Below, piece by piece: positions 7,862 through 15,343 of a stretch of DNA of 45,764 nt. This DNA comes from Spirosoma sp. (GTDB taxonomy: Bacteria > Bacteroidota > Bacteroidia > Cytophagales > Spirosomataceae). How positions within the stretch are numbered: the stretch's first letter is position 1; every line of letters begins with the position of its first letter. The notes under the pieces were generated by a model that did no database searches, was not told the DNA's origin, and saw nothing but the letters and a program-made list of their open reading frames with translations. The position numbers and the translations under genes are program-made. Location: NCBI GenBank assembly GCA_014377625.1, contig JACMPG010000325.1, forward strand, positions 1 to 45,764. The letters are read 5' to 3'.

Positions 7862-9270
7862 TACTTACGTTTATAAACATCAGGGGTGGCGGTTCTTTCG
7901 TAGCGGTTGGCCAGGGCGGGTGCGCGTTGAAATAGTTTCTGGATCACGTCTTCGCGGTCGATGATATAATCGGGCGGATCGTTTTTAAAGTGGTCGAATA
8001 CGTTGATGACGGCTTCGTAATTGTCCAGATTATTGAGATCATACTTGGCCAGGTCCCAGTTCAGGTAGGGCGTGGCCAGCCGGTTGGTCCGGTACGCGCT
8101 GAGTTCTTCGCCGATAATCAGGACCCGCTGATTCCGAATCTCGCTGGGTAGGGGCGAGGGCTTTACCTGTAGCTGACTCAGTCGCCCCAGCTCTGCGTTT
8201 GGTAACAGGCCCATAGCTCCCTGATAAAAGAGGAGTAGCATAGCGACAAAAGCGACCGTAAAGCCCAATTCGGCCAGCCACTGTTTGCGCATATTCTCAA
8301 AATAAAAGACCGTGAAATACGCCATTGGTGGTACGAAACTCAGGAACGCCATCGGAGCCAGAAACGGCATCAGCACAATAGTAAGCACGGACACGCCGAA
8401 CCAGATGACCATGATCTGCTGCACCCGCTGCTGAAAATTGACGTACCGGCCCGTAGTGTTGAACAAACTCAGGAACCCCAGCACCCCCAGTCCCACCGGA
8501 ATCAGCAGCGAGGCAATGAGCGATTGATAATTGGAGAGGGAGTACTGCCGTACCCGAAACACCGACCCCAGCAGATTCCGGTTAATGTCGGCTAAGCTAT
8601 CGTTGAGGTAATAAAACAGAATAACCACCGCTACCGGAAACAGAAAGCCGAATAATGACAGTGAATATTGCCGGAACGAGGCCCCCGTGTATAGCAGCAG
8701 CGACAGAGCCGCCCAGATCACAAACACCGCCGAGGGCAGGTAAAACAGAACGGCAATGCCAATGTAAAACCCCACCTCAAATACTTCGTCGGTAGCCCCC
8801 CGGCGTTCCATCTGCTTCACCAGCGTACCCAGCGCCAGCAGCAGAAAGGTAGTAGACATCAGTACGGGAGAGAGCGTCAGGCAGTCGAAAGACAGATGCA
8901 GAAAAAGCATGTACACCAGACCGGGCCAGAACGTGCGGTTAGAGAAGAACGCGCGGGCGTTGGCAAGGTAGTTGAAATAGACGATCTGAAACACCGACAC
9001 CGCCGTAGCGGTCATATGCAGGACCAGCGTAGAACGACCGAATACTGCGTTCAGCCCCCAATATACCACTGCCGACAGCGGACTGACGTTATCCCAGATG
9101 TCGCGGTAGAGCAATTTGCCCGAACTCATCTGCTCGCCCACCAGCAGCCAGTCCAGTTCAGGAATGAGCAGCGGGAAAGGGTGCAACAGTAACGGAAGCC
9201 GAATGAGGAGCAATAACCCCAGCAAAGCCGCATACAGCAGCGGATAATACGAACGAAAGAAGCTAAGCAC
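7861..9270 (-). CDS. Polytopic membrane protein (DUF6427-like)
   Basis: 469 aa with at least ten hydrophobic helices. Features include the early motif IPELDWLLVGEQMSSGKLLYRDIWDNVSPL (seen in parts), which resembles the periplasmic loop of glycosyltransferase-C-fold membrane enzymes and of DUF6427 proteins from Bacteroidota, and a soluble C-terminal region (about 370-469) with VLIIGEELSAYR and FDHFKNDPPDYIIDREDVI. Function is not established; a sugar-lipid or envelope role is a guess from the fold resemblance. Its stop overlaps a terminator-like hairpin; the start is divergent from rbfA. Confidence 0.7.
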   Translation of the reverse strand: MLSFFRSYYPLLYAALLGLLLLIRLPLLLHPFPLLIPELDWLLVGEQMSSGKLLYRDIWDNVSPLSAVVYWGLNAVFGRSTLVLHMTATAVSVFQIVYFNYLANARAFFSNRTFWPGLVYMLFLHLSFDCLTLSPVLMSTTFLLLALGTLVKQMERRGATDEVFEVGFYIGIAVLFYLPSAVFVIWAALSLLLYTGASFRQYSLSLFGFLFPVAVVILFYYLNDSLADINRNLLGSVFRVRQYSLSNYQSLIASLLIPVGLGVLGFLSLFNTTGRYVNFQQRVQQIMVIWFGVSVLTIVLMPFLAPMAFLSFVPPMAYFTVFYFENMRKQWLAELGFTVAFVAMLLLFYQGAMGLLPNAELGRLSQLQVKPSPLPSEIRNQRVLIIGEELSAYRTNRLATPYLNWDLAKYDLNNLDNYEAVINVFDHFKNDPPDYIIDREDVIQKLFQRAPALANRYERTATPDVYKRK

Positions 9271-9283
9271 AGTGAGTAGTTAT

Positions 9284-9335
9284 CAATGAACAGGTATCAG
9301 TGATGGCAAAATTGATGGCTGATACCTGGTCATTG
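9284..9335. repeat. Inverted repeat in the divergent region upstream of rbfA
   Basis: CAATGAACAGGTATCAG (9284-9300) pairs with CTGATACCTGGTCATTG (9319-9335), 16 of 17 positions, with an 18-nt loop. It lies 14 nt upstream of the membrane-protein start and 115 nt before rbfA. It could be an operator or one of the lineage's intergenic repeats. Confidence 0.55.
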
Positions 9336-9449
9336 TTCACTGTAAAATTACGGGCAATTTCGGCAGAACGGAAAATGCATCGGATATTTGCCGATATTGA
9401 TTTCTGACCCCGCATTAGTGCGATTAGTTGGATTGAATAAACGAAGACT

Positions 9450-9824
9450 ATGGAGTCGAAACGACAGCAAAAAGTGTCCCGGCAGTTGCAGCGGGATTTA
9501 AGCGGGATTTTTCAACGCGATGTGCCGCACCTTTTCAATGGTGCCTTCATCACCGTAACCAGCGTCCGCGTATCGCCCGACCTGAGCATAGCCCGCGTAT
9601 ATCTGAGTTTTCTGGGTACGAACAATAAAGACGTACTGCTCGATGAGATCCGCGATAAGGGTAAGGTGATCCGTCAGCACCTCGGCGACCGCGTCCGGCA
9701 TCAGCTCCGCATTGTACCCGAACTGAATTTCTTTATCGACGACACCGTCGAATACGCCGACAAGATGGACAAACTCTTTTCCGGCTTAGACATTCCCCCC
9801 GCCCCGGATGAGGATGACGAATAA
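9450..9824 (+). CDS. rbfA: 30S ribosome-binding factor A
   Basis: 124 aa, the usual RbfA length plus a short acidic tail (PPAPDEDDE). It carries the RbfA KH-like pattern: KVSRQLQRDLSGIFQRD at the start, ITVTSVRVSPDLSIARVYLSF in the middle and RHQLRIVPELNFFIDDTVEYADKMDKLF near the end. RbfA binds free 30S subunits and helps mature the 5' end of 16S rRNA, and is needed for growth in the cold. It is followed by a large intergenic hairpin and then an ABC permease gene, a gene pair common in Bacteroidota. Confidence 0.93.
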   Translation: MESKRQQKVSRQLQRDLSGIFQRDVPHLFNGAFITVTSVRVSPDLSIARVYLSFLGTNNKDVLLDEIRDKGKVIRQHLGDRVRHQLRIVPELNFFIDDTVEYADKMDKLFSGLDIPPAPDEDDE

Positions 9825-9834
9825 TGAGCGAATT

Positions 9835-9899
9835 GTGAATGAGTGAATCGTTGCTAACGCGAGTTTTCCGACTGCGTCAGCAACCATTCACTCATTCAC
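9835..9899. repeat. 65-nt hairpin between rbfA and the permease gene
   Basis: Arms at 9835-9855 and 9879-9899 are complementary over 21 positions with one mismatch. The stem continues inward (9857-9860 with 9874-9877) and closes with AGT/ACT. The arms contain the direct word GTGAAT-GAGTGAAT, which recurs in other intergenic repeats. No T-run follows, so it may be a terminator, an attenuating structure or a processed repeat within a two-gene transcript. Confidence 0.6.
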
Positions 9900-9931
9900 T
9901 CCGCTTCGGCGTACCGATTCACAAGTAAACT

Positions 9932-11161
9932 ATGAACCTCCCCGTCTGGATTGCCCGCCGGTACTTTTTCTCGCGTAAGAAACGCAGCTTCATTAGCTGG
10001 CTGTCTATTCTGTCGATGCTCGGCGTCGGCGTGGGGACAATGGCCCTGATTGTGGTGCTGTCGGTCTTTAATGGTATGGAGGAACTGAACCGGCAAATCT
10101 TCCAGAATTTTGAGGCTGATATGACCGTGATGCCCCAACAGGGCAAGCGGTTTACGGCGTCGGATGCGTTGCTGACCAAAATTCAACAAATGCCCGGCGT
10201 CGCGCTGGTGTCGGCGGTGGCGCAGGATAATGCCCTTGCCCGCTACCGCGATGGGCAGGCCGTAATCCGGCTCAAGGGCGTTGACGATACCTACACCCAA
10301 CGCAGCAGTATCGACTCGACGGTGATTGGCGGGCAGTTTCTTATTCGGCAGGATGGCGTCAATTATGCCGTGGTGTCCAACGGCGTTCGTAGCGACCTGA
10401 GCATCTCGACGGTTGATATTCTGACGCCTTTAGAAATTCTGTATCCAAAACGTAATCAGTCACTGAGTGTGCTGAATCCCGATGCGTTCAACAGCGATGC
10501 GCTAACGGTGGCGGGGGTATTTTTCATCGAATCCAACAACTACAACAATGTGGTGTTTGCCCCCATTACGGTGGCCCGTTCGCTCTTCGGCTATGACCCC
10601 GGCGAGGTAACGAGTTTAGAAGTTCAACTCAGCCCCGGCACCAATGAAGAGCAGGCAAAAGAGGCCCTGATGGCGGTCGTATCGTTGGCGGGGGGCGGTA
10701 CCAAACTAACCGTACTGAGCCGCGACGACCTGAACCGCGATTTGTACCGGGCCGTCCGCGTCGAGAAACTGTTCACAGGCGTCGTTCTGGCGTTTATCAT
10801 TCTGGTGGCATCGGTCAATATTTTCTTCTCGCTATCAATGCTGGTGATTGAGAAACGCGAGGACATCCGAATCCTGTACGCGCTGGGCGCAACGGCCAGT
10901 ACCGTCCGCCGGATCTTCCTGATCGAAGGGGCCATCATTGCCCTCACCGGATCCATTACGGGGCTGGTGCTGGGGATCGGTATCTGTCTGGCCCAGCAGG
11001 AATACGGCCTGATTTCGATGGGCACCGTCTCGTCCATCGTGGATGCCTACCCCGTCCGGCTCGACACGAGCGACGTTGTGCTGACGAGCGTACTGGTGGT
11101 GCTGATGACTGTACTTACGTCGTGGTTTCCGGCGCAGCGGGCCGCCCGGCTGGTAGTGTAG
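9932..11161 (+). CDS. ABC transporter permease, LolC/LolE (FtsX/MacB-PCD) type
   Basis: 409 aa. The N-terminus (PVWIARRYFFSRKKRSFISWLSILSMLGVGVGTMALI region) matches LolC/E proteins: a helix, a large periplasmic MacB_PCD domain (about 45-270), and three C-terminal helices from about 275, 320 and 370 with the FtsX-like segment between them. Partners in other bacteria extract lipoproteins from the inner membrane with the LolD ATPase; no ATPase gene is adjacent here. It follows rbfA. Its stop codon directly abuts the stop codon of the convergent MFS gene, with no bases between. Confidence 0.88.
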   Translation: MNLPVWIARRYFFSRKKRSFISWLSILSMLGVGVGTMALIVVLSVFNGMEELNRQIFQNFEADMTVMPQQGKRFTASDALLTKIQQMPGVALVSAVAQDNALARYRDGQAVIRLKGVDDTYTQRSSIDSTVIGGQFLIRQDGVNYAVVSNGVRSDLSISTVDILTPLEILYPKRNQSLSVLNPDAFNSDALTVAGVFFIESNNYNNVVFAPITVARSLFGYDPGEVTSLEVQLSPGTNEEQAKEALMAVVSLAGGGTKLTVLSRDDLNRDLYRAVRVEKLFTGVVLAFIILVASVNIFFSLSMLVIEKREDIRILYALGATASTVRRIFLIEGAIIALTGSITGLVLGIGICLAQQEYGLISMGTVSSIVDAYPVRLDTSDVVLTSVLVVLMTVLTSWFPAQRAARLVV

Positions 11162-12382
11162 TTACCACTTCGTCTTTTTGTGGCCCGCTATGGCGTAGTA
11201 AAGGATGAAGCTAAACAGGGGAAGCAGTAGCGCGTAGGCCATCTTGGGGCTAACGGCATCGGTAAGGTAACCATGCAGCAGCGGCAGCAACGCACCTCCC
11301 GAAATACCCATAATAAGCAGAGCCGAACCCAGTTTGGTGAAACTGCCCAACCGGTTCAGCGCCAGCGGCCACACGGCGGGCCATACCGGCGAGATAGCAA
11401 AGCCCATCAGCGCGATGCATAGAATGGAGGAAAGCCCACTCGTGACCAGTGCACCAACCGTCAGGATCAGGGCCAGAATCATGCCGTAACGCAGGGCGTT
11501 CTGTTGCGAAATCCAGCGGGGAATAGCCACGATACCCAGCAGGTAACCAACCAGAAGTCCGGTCAGTGTGTAGGTCGTGAAGTGCTTGGCCTCGTCGTTG
11601 CTGAAGCCGATTGCCGTACCATAGCTGATAATCAGATCGCCGGTCATTACCTCGGCTCCTACGTAACAAAAGAGGGCAATCACGCCCAGAACCAGGTTCG
11701 GAAACTGCCAGATGCTGGTGTGTGCAGTCGTTGAAGTGGCGGGCAGGTCGTCCTGTTCTTCGGATACTTCGGGTAGATTCGAGTAGCGAATCAGTCCCGC
11801 CAGCACAACCAGAATGCCCGTCATAATCAGGTAGGGCGTGACCACTTTTTCGAGCGAGGCCGCGTTGATAACTTCGTTGGCCCCCGACAGTAACAACCCG
11901 CCAAAAATAAGCTGACTGCAAATACCCGCCAGCTTGTTGGCAATACCCAGAAAACTGATGCGCTGGGCGGCACTCTCGCGCGGCCCCAGGATGGTGGCAT
12001 ACGGGTTCGACGCCGTTTGCAGGACCGTCAGGCCAATGCCGATGATGAACAACCCCAGCAGAAACAGCGGATACGATACTGCTTTGGCCGCCGGTACAAA
12101 AATCAGCGTACCAACCGCCATCGTGACTAGTCCCAGTGACATTCCGTTCTTAAAACCCGTCCGTTTCAGCACCGCCGACGACGGAATGGCCATGACAGTA
12201 TAGGAAATGAAAAAGGCAAACGCTACCAGCGTAGACTGAAATGAAGACAGATTGAAGGCCTGCTTGAAGAACGTAATCAGCACACTGTTGACCCAGGTAA
12301 CGAAGCCAAAGACGAAAAATAACGCGCCAATAATGAGCAGCGGACCGGTGTAGTTCTGGGGTTTGGGGGGAGAAGTAACCAA
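11162..12382 (-). CDS. Sugar MFS transporter, FucP (L-fucose:H+ symporter) family
   Basis: 406 aa with 12 predicted helices. The FucP-family pattern includes LFFVFGFVTWVNSVLITFFK in helix 1, FFISYTVMAIPSS in helix 2, GIGLTVLQTASNPYATILGP and RISFLGIANKLAG. Members import fucose, glucose/galactose or N-acetylglucosamine with protons; the substrate cannot be read from the sequence. There are no sugar-catabolic genes next to it. A 9-bp inverted repeat (12457-12476) lies about 75 nt upstream of the start and may be its operator. Confidence 0.88.
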   Translation of the reverse strand: MVTSPPKPQNYTGPLLIIGALFFVFGFVTWVNSVLITFFKQAFNLSSFQSTLVAFAFFISYTVMAIPSSAVLKRTGFKNGMSLGLVTMAVGTLIFVPAAKAVSYPLFLLGLFIIGIGLTVLQTASNPYATILGPRESAAQRISFLGIANKLAGICSQLIFGGLLLSGANEVINAASLEKVVTPYLIMTGILVVLAGLIRYSNLPEVSEEQDDLPATSTTAHTSIWQFPNLVLGVIALFCYVGAEVMTGDLIISYGTAIGFSNDEAKHFTTYTLTGLLVGYLLGIVAIPRWISQQNALRYGMILALILTVGALVTSGLSSILCIALMGFAISPVWPAVWPLALNRLGSFTKLGSALLIMGISGGALLPLLHGYLTDAVSPKMAYALLLPLFSFILYYAIAGHKKTKW

Positions 12383-12456
12383 GATTTTAAAGCGATTTAG
12401 GTGATTGACAAACTACTGTGTGGTCATAAACAGGCGTCAAGTTCAGTAAAATCCCG

Positions 12457-12476
12457 TACATTTTTGTAAAAATGTA
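12457..12476. promoter_or_regulatory. Perfect inverted repeat TACATTTTT-gt-AAAAATGTA
   Basis: Nine-base arms separated by 2 nt lie in the noncoding gap between the MFS and acyltransferase genes, 75 nt upstream of the MFS start. The 20-bp symmetric, AT-rich form is typical of an operator. The rest of the gap (12383-12646) shows only a weak GCAAGC/GCTTGC stem at 12617-12634 near the acyltransferase end. Confidence 0.4.
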
Positions 12477-12646
12477 TGAACCTGGGCAGCAGACTCTCAT
12501 GATGTATGTAAATTGTATCATCTACTTGTGCGTTTCGTCCCGATTCTGCGTGGCGCAGACTACCCTGAATAGGTTTGTCTGCCGACTCTTCATACCTGTC
12601 CCCCTCCCGAAGCGCGGCAAGCGGTAGAGCTTGCTCCTCCCACAAA

Positions 12647-13843
12647 CTACCCCTTCATCCCGAACAATAGCCGTGTCAGCCTGAACGGGCGGATAAGCAG
12701 CAGAATCAGGGTTGCGCAGACCAGACCAGACAGCAGGCTGATGAACAGAAAGCCTTCATATACGCCAAGATTCAGCCGGGTAAGCACCCAGTAGCCGATG
12801 AGGACGATAACGGTTTGGTGCAGAATGTAGAACGGATACACGGCTTCGTTCAGGCGGGGTAAAATGGGGCGGCTTACGTTCAGATAGCGGTAGCCGTAGC
12901 CAATCGTTGCCAATACCGAGGCCACCATCAGGCAAAGGCTGTTGGTGAAATACCAGAAGTCGACCCAGAAAATCCGGTCTATTTCGTCGTCGCTGAAGCG
13001 TAGCCGCACGCCATACAGGATCAGGGTAAACACCAGCGTGGCCACCATGAAAATGCGTCGCTGGCCGGTCAGGATTTGCCAGAATTCCCGGCGGCTGATT
13101 AGCAGGTAGCCAAACCAGAACAGCAACAGGTTTTCTACGAAATACGCCCAGTCGTTGGTCAGGGCGTGGGTTTCGTCGGGGTAAAACGGGCGCAGGGCGT
13201 ACTGACTCAGGCAAATGACCACCACCATCAGCAATAACACCCCGCCGGGCCGCGCAATGATCCGTCCAAACCAGTCGGTACCCCGTTGTCCGGCGTCGCT
13301 TTTAAGCCAGCGAAACACCGGAATGCTGAGCAGCGAATAAAAAAACAGGTAGCAGACAAACCACAGGTGATGCCAGCTAAAGGCTCCGCCCGTGCCGCCA
13401 TCGTGGTACGGATGAAACGCCAACACATTGGGGTAAAAGTCGACGTAGCTGCCCGTAAACCGGCCCCGGAATAACCATTCGATGTAAATCTGGGGCGGCA
13501 CAATCACGAACATGCCAAACACCAGCGGCACGAACAATCGCTTAACACGCTCTCCGGCATACTGCCCCAACGACCGTTTACGCAGGGCGAAAAATGAGCC
13601 TGCGCCGGAAATGAAAAACAACAGCGGCATTCGCCAGCGGTGCAGCCATCGCATGACTTCCTCCATCGGCTGACTATGTTCGGGGCTTTTGATGTGCCAG
13701 CCCCACGATACGTAAATCATACCGGTATGGTAAAACAGAAGCGTCAGAATGGCGATGATGCGCAGCCAGTCGAGGTCGTAGCGACGCTGACTGGCGGGTT
13801 GTAGCGATGGCGTTTGGCCGGTGGTTTCGGTAATCGGCAGCAT
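12647..13843 (-). CDS. Acyltransferase family 3 membrane protein
   Basis: 398 aa with about ten helices. RRYDLDWLRIIAILTLLFYHTGM at the start carries the family's D-LR-A---V---H pattern (histidine in FYH). RRWRMPLLFFISGAGSFFALRKRS-type and FHPYHDGGTGGAFSWHHLWFVCYLF segments follow the acyltransferase-3/OafA layout. Such proteins transfer acyl groups to sugars, glycans or other envelope molecules at the inner membrane. No soluble SGNH domain is attached. The acceptor is unknown. It appears to be a single-gene unit between the MFS gene and a repeat-rich gap. Confidence 0.85.
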   Translation of the reverse strand: MLPITETTGQTPSLQPASQRRYDLDWLRIIAILTLLFYHTGMIYVSWGWHIKSPEHSQPMEEVMRWLHRWRMPLLFFISGAGSFFALRKRSLGQYAGERVKRLFVPLVFGMFVIVPPQIYIEWLFRGRFTGSYVDFYPNVLAFHPYHDGGTGGAFSWHHLWFVCYLFFYSLLSIPVFRWLKSDAGQRGTDWFGRIIARPGGVLLLMVVVICLSQYALRPFYPDETHALTNDWAYFVENLLLFWFGYLLISRREFWQILTGQRRIFMVATLVFTLILYGVRLRFSDDEIDRIFWVDFWYFTNSLCLMVASVLATIGYGYRYLNVSRPILPRLNEAVYPFYILHQTVIVLIGYWVLTRLNLGVYEGFLFISLLSGLVCATLILLLIRPFRLTRLLFGMKG

Positions 13844-13943
13844 GGTGGCGGTTGGTTTGGTTTGACGGGCAAACGTATACTGCTGGGCTGCCTTTGGGCC
13901 TATCTGCCGGAGATAAGGAAGTTTGTGCCTATCGGCAGGAAGC

Positions 13944-14044
13944 GCTGTGCCGCAGAGGTGCGCAGCGGAAAAGAGAGATACGCGGAGGATATTTAGTTGA
14001 TCTCGGCGAACCTCTTCTATCTCTGTGTATCTCTGCGGTATAGC
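13944..14044. repeat. Inverted repeat overlapping the araC-type gene end, with arms differing by transitions
   Basis: The left arm (13944-13977, starting GCTGTGCCGCAGAGG) and right arm (14011-14044, ending CTCTGCGGTATAGC) pair over 34 positions. Most differences place G opposite T, so a plus-strand RNA could keep pairing through G-U wobbles. The right arm contains the stop codon and last codons of the 14017-15225 regulator. It is related to the CACAGAG repeat at 15246. Confidence 0.55.
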
Positions 14045-15225
14045 TCACTTGTTCGGTATTGCGCCGGGGTCTGGCTTGCCAGCCGCTTAAACGCGGTATG
14101 GAAAGCCGAGGGCGAGTTGTAGCCGACGCGTTCGGCAATTTCGTCGATTTTGAGATGCGCCGTGGCAGGGTCGCTCAGCAGTTGGCGGGCTTCGGCAACA
14201 CGCTGCGTGGCCAGCCAGTCGAAGAAGGTCAGGCCGAGCCGGTCATTTAGGAGTTGCGAGAGGTGATGCGGACTGGTGCCGAGTTGCGCGGCCAGTTTGG
14301 GCAACGATAATGTGCTGTCTAAGCAAGGCTTTTCCGTAGCGAGCAGGTGACTCAGCCGGGCCAATACAGCGTTTTCAACCTCCGGCGACAGGGCCGATTT
14401 TTCGTACTTCTTTTTCGGTTCGTCAGGCTCCGGCGTGGCATTAGCTGATTCGGGCGGTAGGCCGGAGAAGAACGCAGAGCCGCGCATGACCATAAAACTC
14501 GTCATGTAAATGACCCCGGTCAGGTAACAGGCCAGGATATAATCGCCGAGGTCTTCAACAAACTGCGGCTTCACGATGACAATGAGTACCGGAACGATCG
14601 AAAACAGCAACGCCAGATTACGCAGCGATCCCAGCGAATTCGACTCCCCGCGCCAGAACGACTGCCCCCGCGCCCGGTACGCCCGGTAAATTGTTAGTAA
14701 CGCCAGTACGGCATAGATCAGGCAGCTTACCAGCGTCAGTTCATTGATGTAGTCGCGTAGGCCGAAGAAATCTTCGGGTAGGTATTGTTGTGGTTCAGGA
14801 ATAGGGGGCAGCTCAGGATGCCAGGCATTGAGAAAGTTGTTATACTTGAGTTCGGCGGGCTGGTATAGCCATGAGATAGCATTAATGGACCATAGCCCCG
14901 CTGGTATGAAATGCAACGTCCAGAAGTGGGGTAACTGTCCCCGCAGCCGGGCCACAACGAACAGGAAAAATAACGGACCTATCACGAAATTAAGCGGCTC
15001 CGAAAAATCGACCAGGGCTGGTACGAGCGCCATGTAGTTGCTGTAACACAAAAACATCTCGCCAATCACCGCCGATACCGCCAGCATCAGCCAGCCCTGA
15101 CAACGGTTGGACACGTCGGCCCTGCGCGTACCGGTTAGGAAAAATACGCCCAGAAACACCCCCTGTGCTACGCCCAGCAGAATAATCAAGGCGAACAAGT
15201 CGAGGTTGAGGGGTAGAGTATGCAT
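14017..15225 (-). CDS. AraC-family regulator with membrane-embedded N-terminal sensor
   Basis: 402 aa. Residues 1-about 260 hold about seven hydrophobic helices (for example FALIILLGVAQGVFLGVFFL, FVIGPLFFLFVVARL, YILACYLTGVIYMTSFMVM). After a charged linker (PEPDEPKKKYEKSAL), an AraC HTH domain occupies about 300-395, with LSLPKLAAQLGTSPHHLSQLLND and IDEIAERVGYNSPSAFHTAFKR as its two helix-turn-helix units. This 7-TM plus AraC layout is common in Bacteroidota, where the signal and targets are mostly unknown. The last 10 or so residues (TSELYRRDTQR) and the stop lie in a repeat arm. It sits downstream of sppA, behind a strong hairpin. Confidence 0.87.
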   Translation of the reverse strand: MHTLPLNLDLFALIILLGVAQGVFLGVFFLTGTRRADVSNRCQGWLMLAVSAVIGEMFLCYSNYMALVPALVDFSEPLNFVIGPLFFLFVVARLRGQLPHFWTLHFIPAGLWSINAISWLYQPAELKYNNFLNAWHPELPPIPEPQQYLPEDFFGLRDYINELTLVSCLIYAVLALLTIYRAYRARGQSFWRGESNSLGSLRNLALLFSIVPVLIVIVKPQFVEDLGDYILACYLTGVIYMTSFMVMRGSAFFSGLPPESANATPEPDEPKKKYEKSALSPEVENAVLARLSHLLATEKPCLDSTLSLPKLAAQLGTSPHHLSQLLNDRLGLTFFDWLATQRVAEARQLLSDPATAHLKIDEIAERVGYNSPSAFHTAFKRLASQTPAQYRTSELYRRDTQR

Positions 15226-15245
15226 AGTTTTCTGCGAAACTTCGT

Positions 15246-15332
15246 CACAGAGTTACACAAAGACGCACAGAGTTCCACAGAGTTTTCTAACTTTTTCTCT
15301 GTGGAACTCTGTGCGTCTTTGTGCACTCTGTG
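15246..15332. repeat. Nearly perfect 36-bp hairpin of CACAGAG words
   Basis: Left arm 15246-15282 and right arm 15297-15332 are complementary apart from one small mismatch/indel, with a 14-nt T-rich loop. The arms contain three CACAGAG words on the left and three CTCTGTG words on the right. It fills the gap between the sppA stop (15344) and the AraC-type start (15225), so it would end or process an sppA transcript. Confidence 0.75.
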
Positions 15333-15343
15333 GCAAAAACCCT

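Noticed and set aside
12424-12645. Open frame of 73 codons on the minus strand
   Set aside because: It covers an operator-like palindrome and a weak hairpin, and its residues resemble no family.
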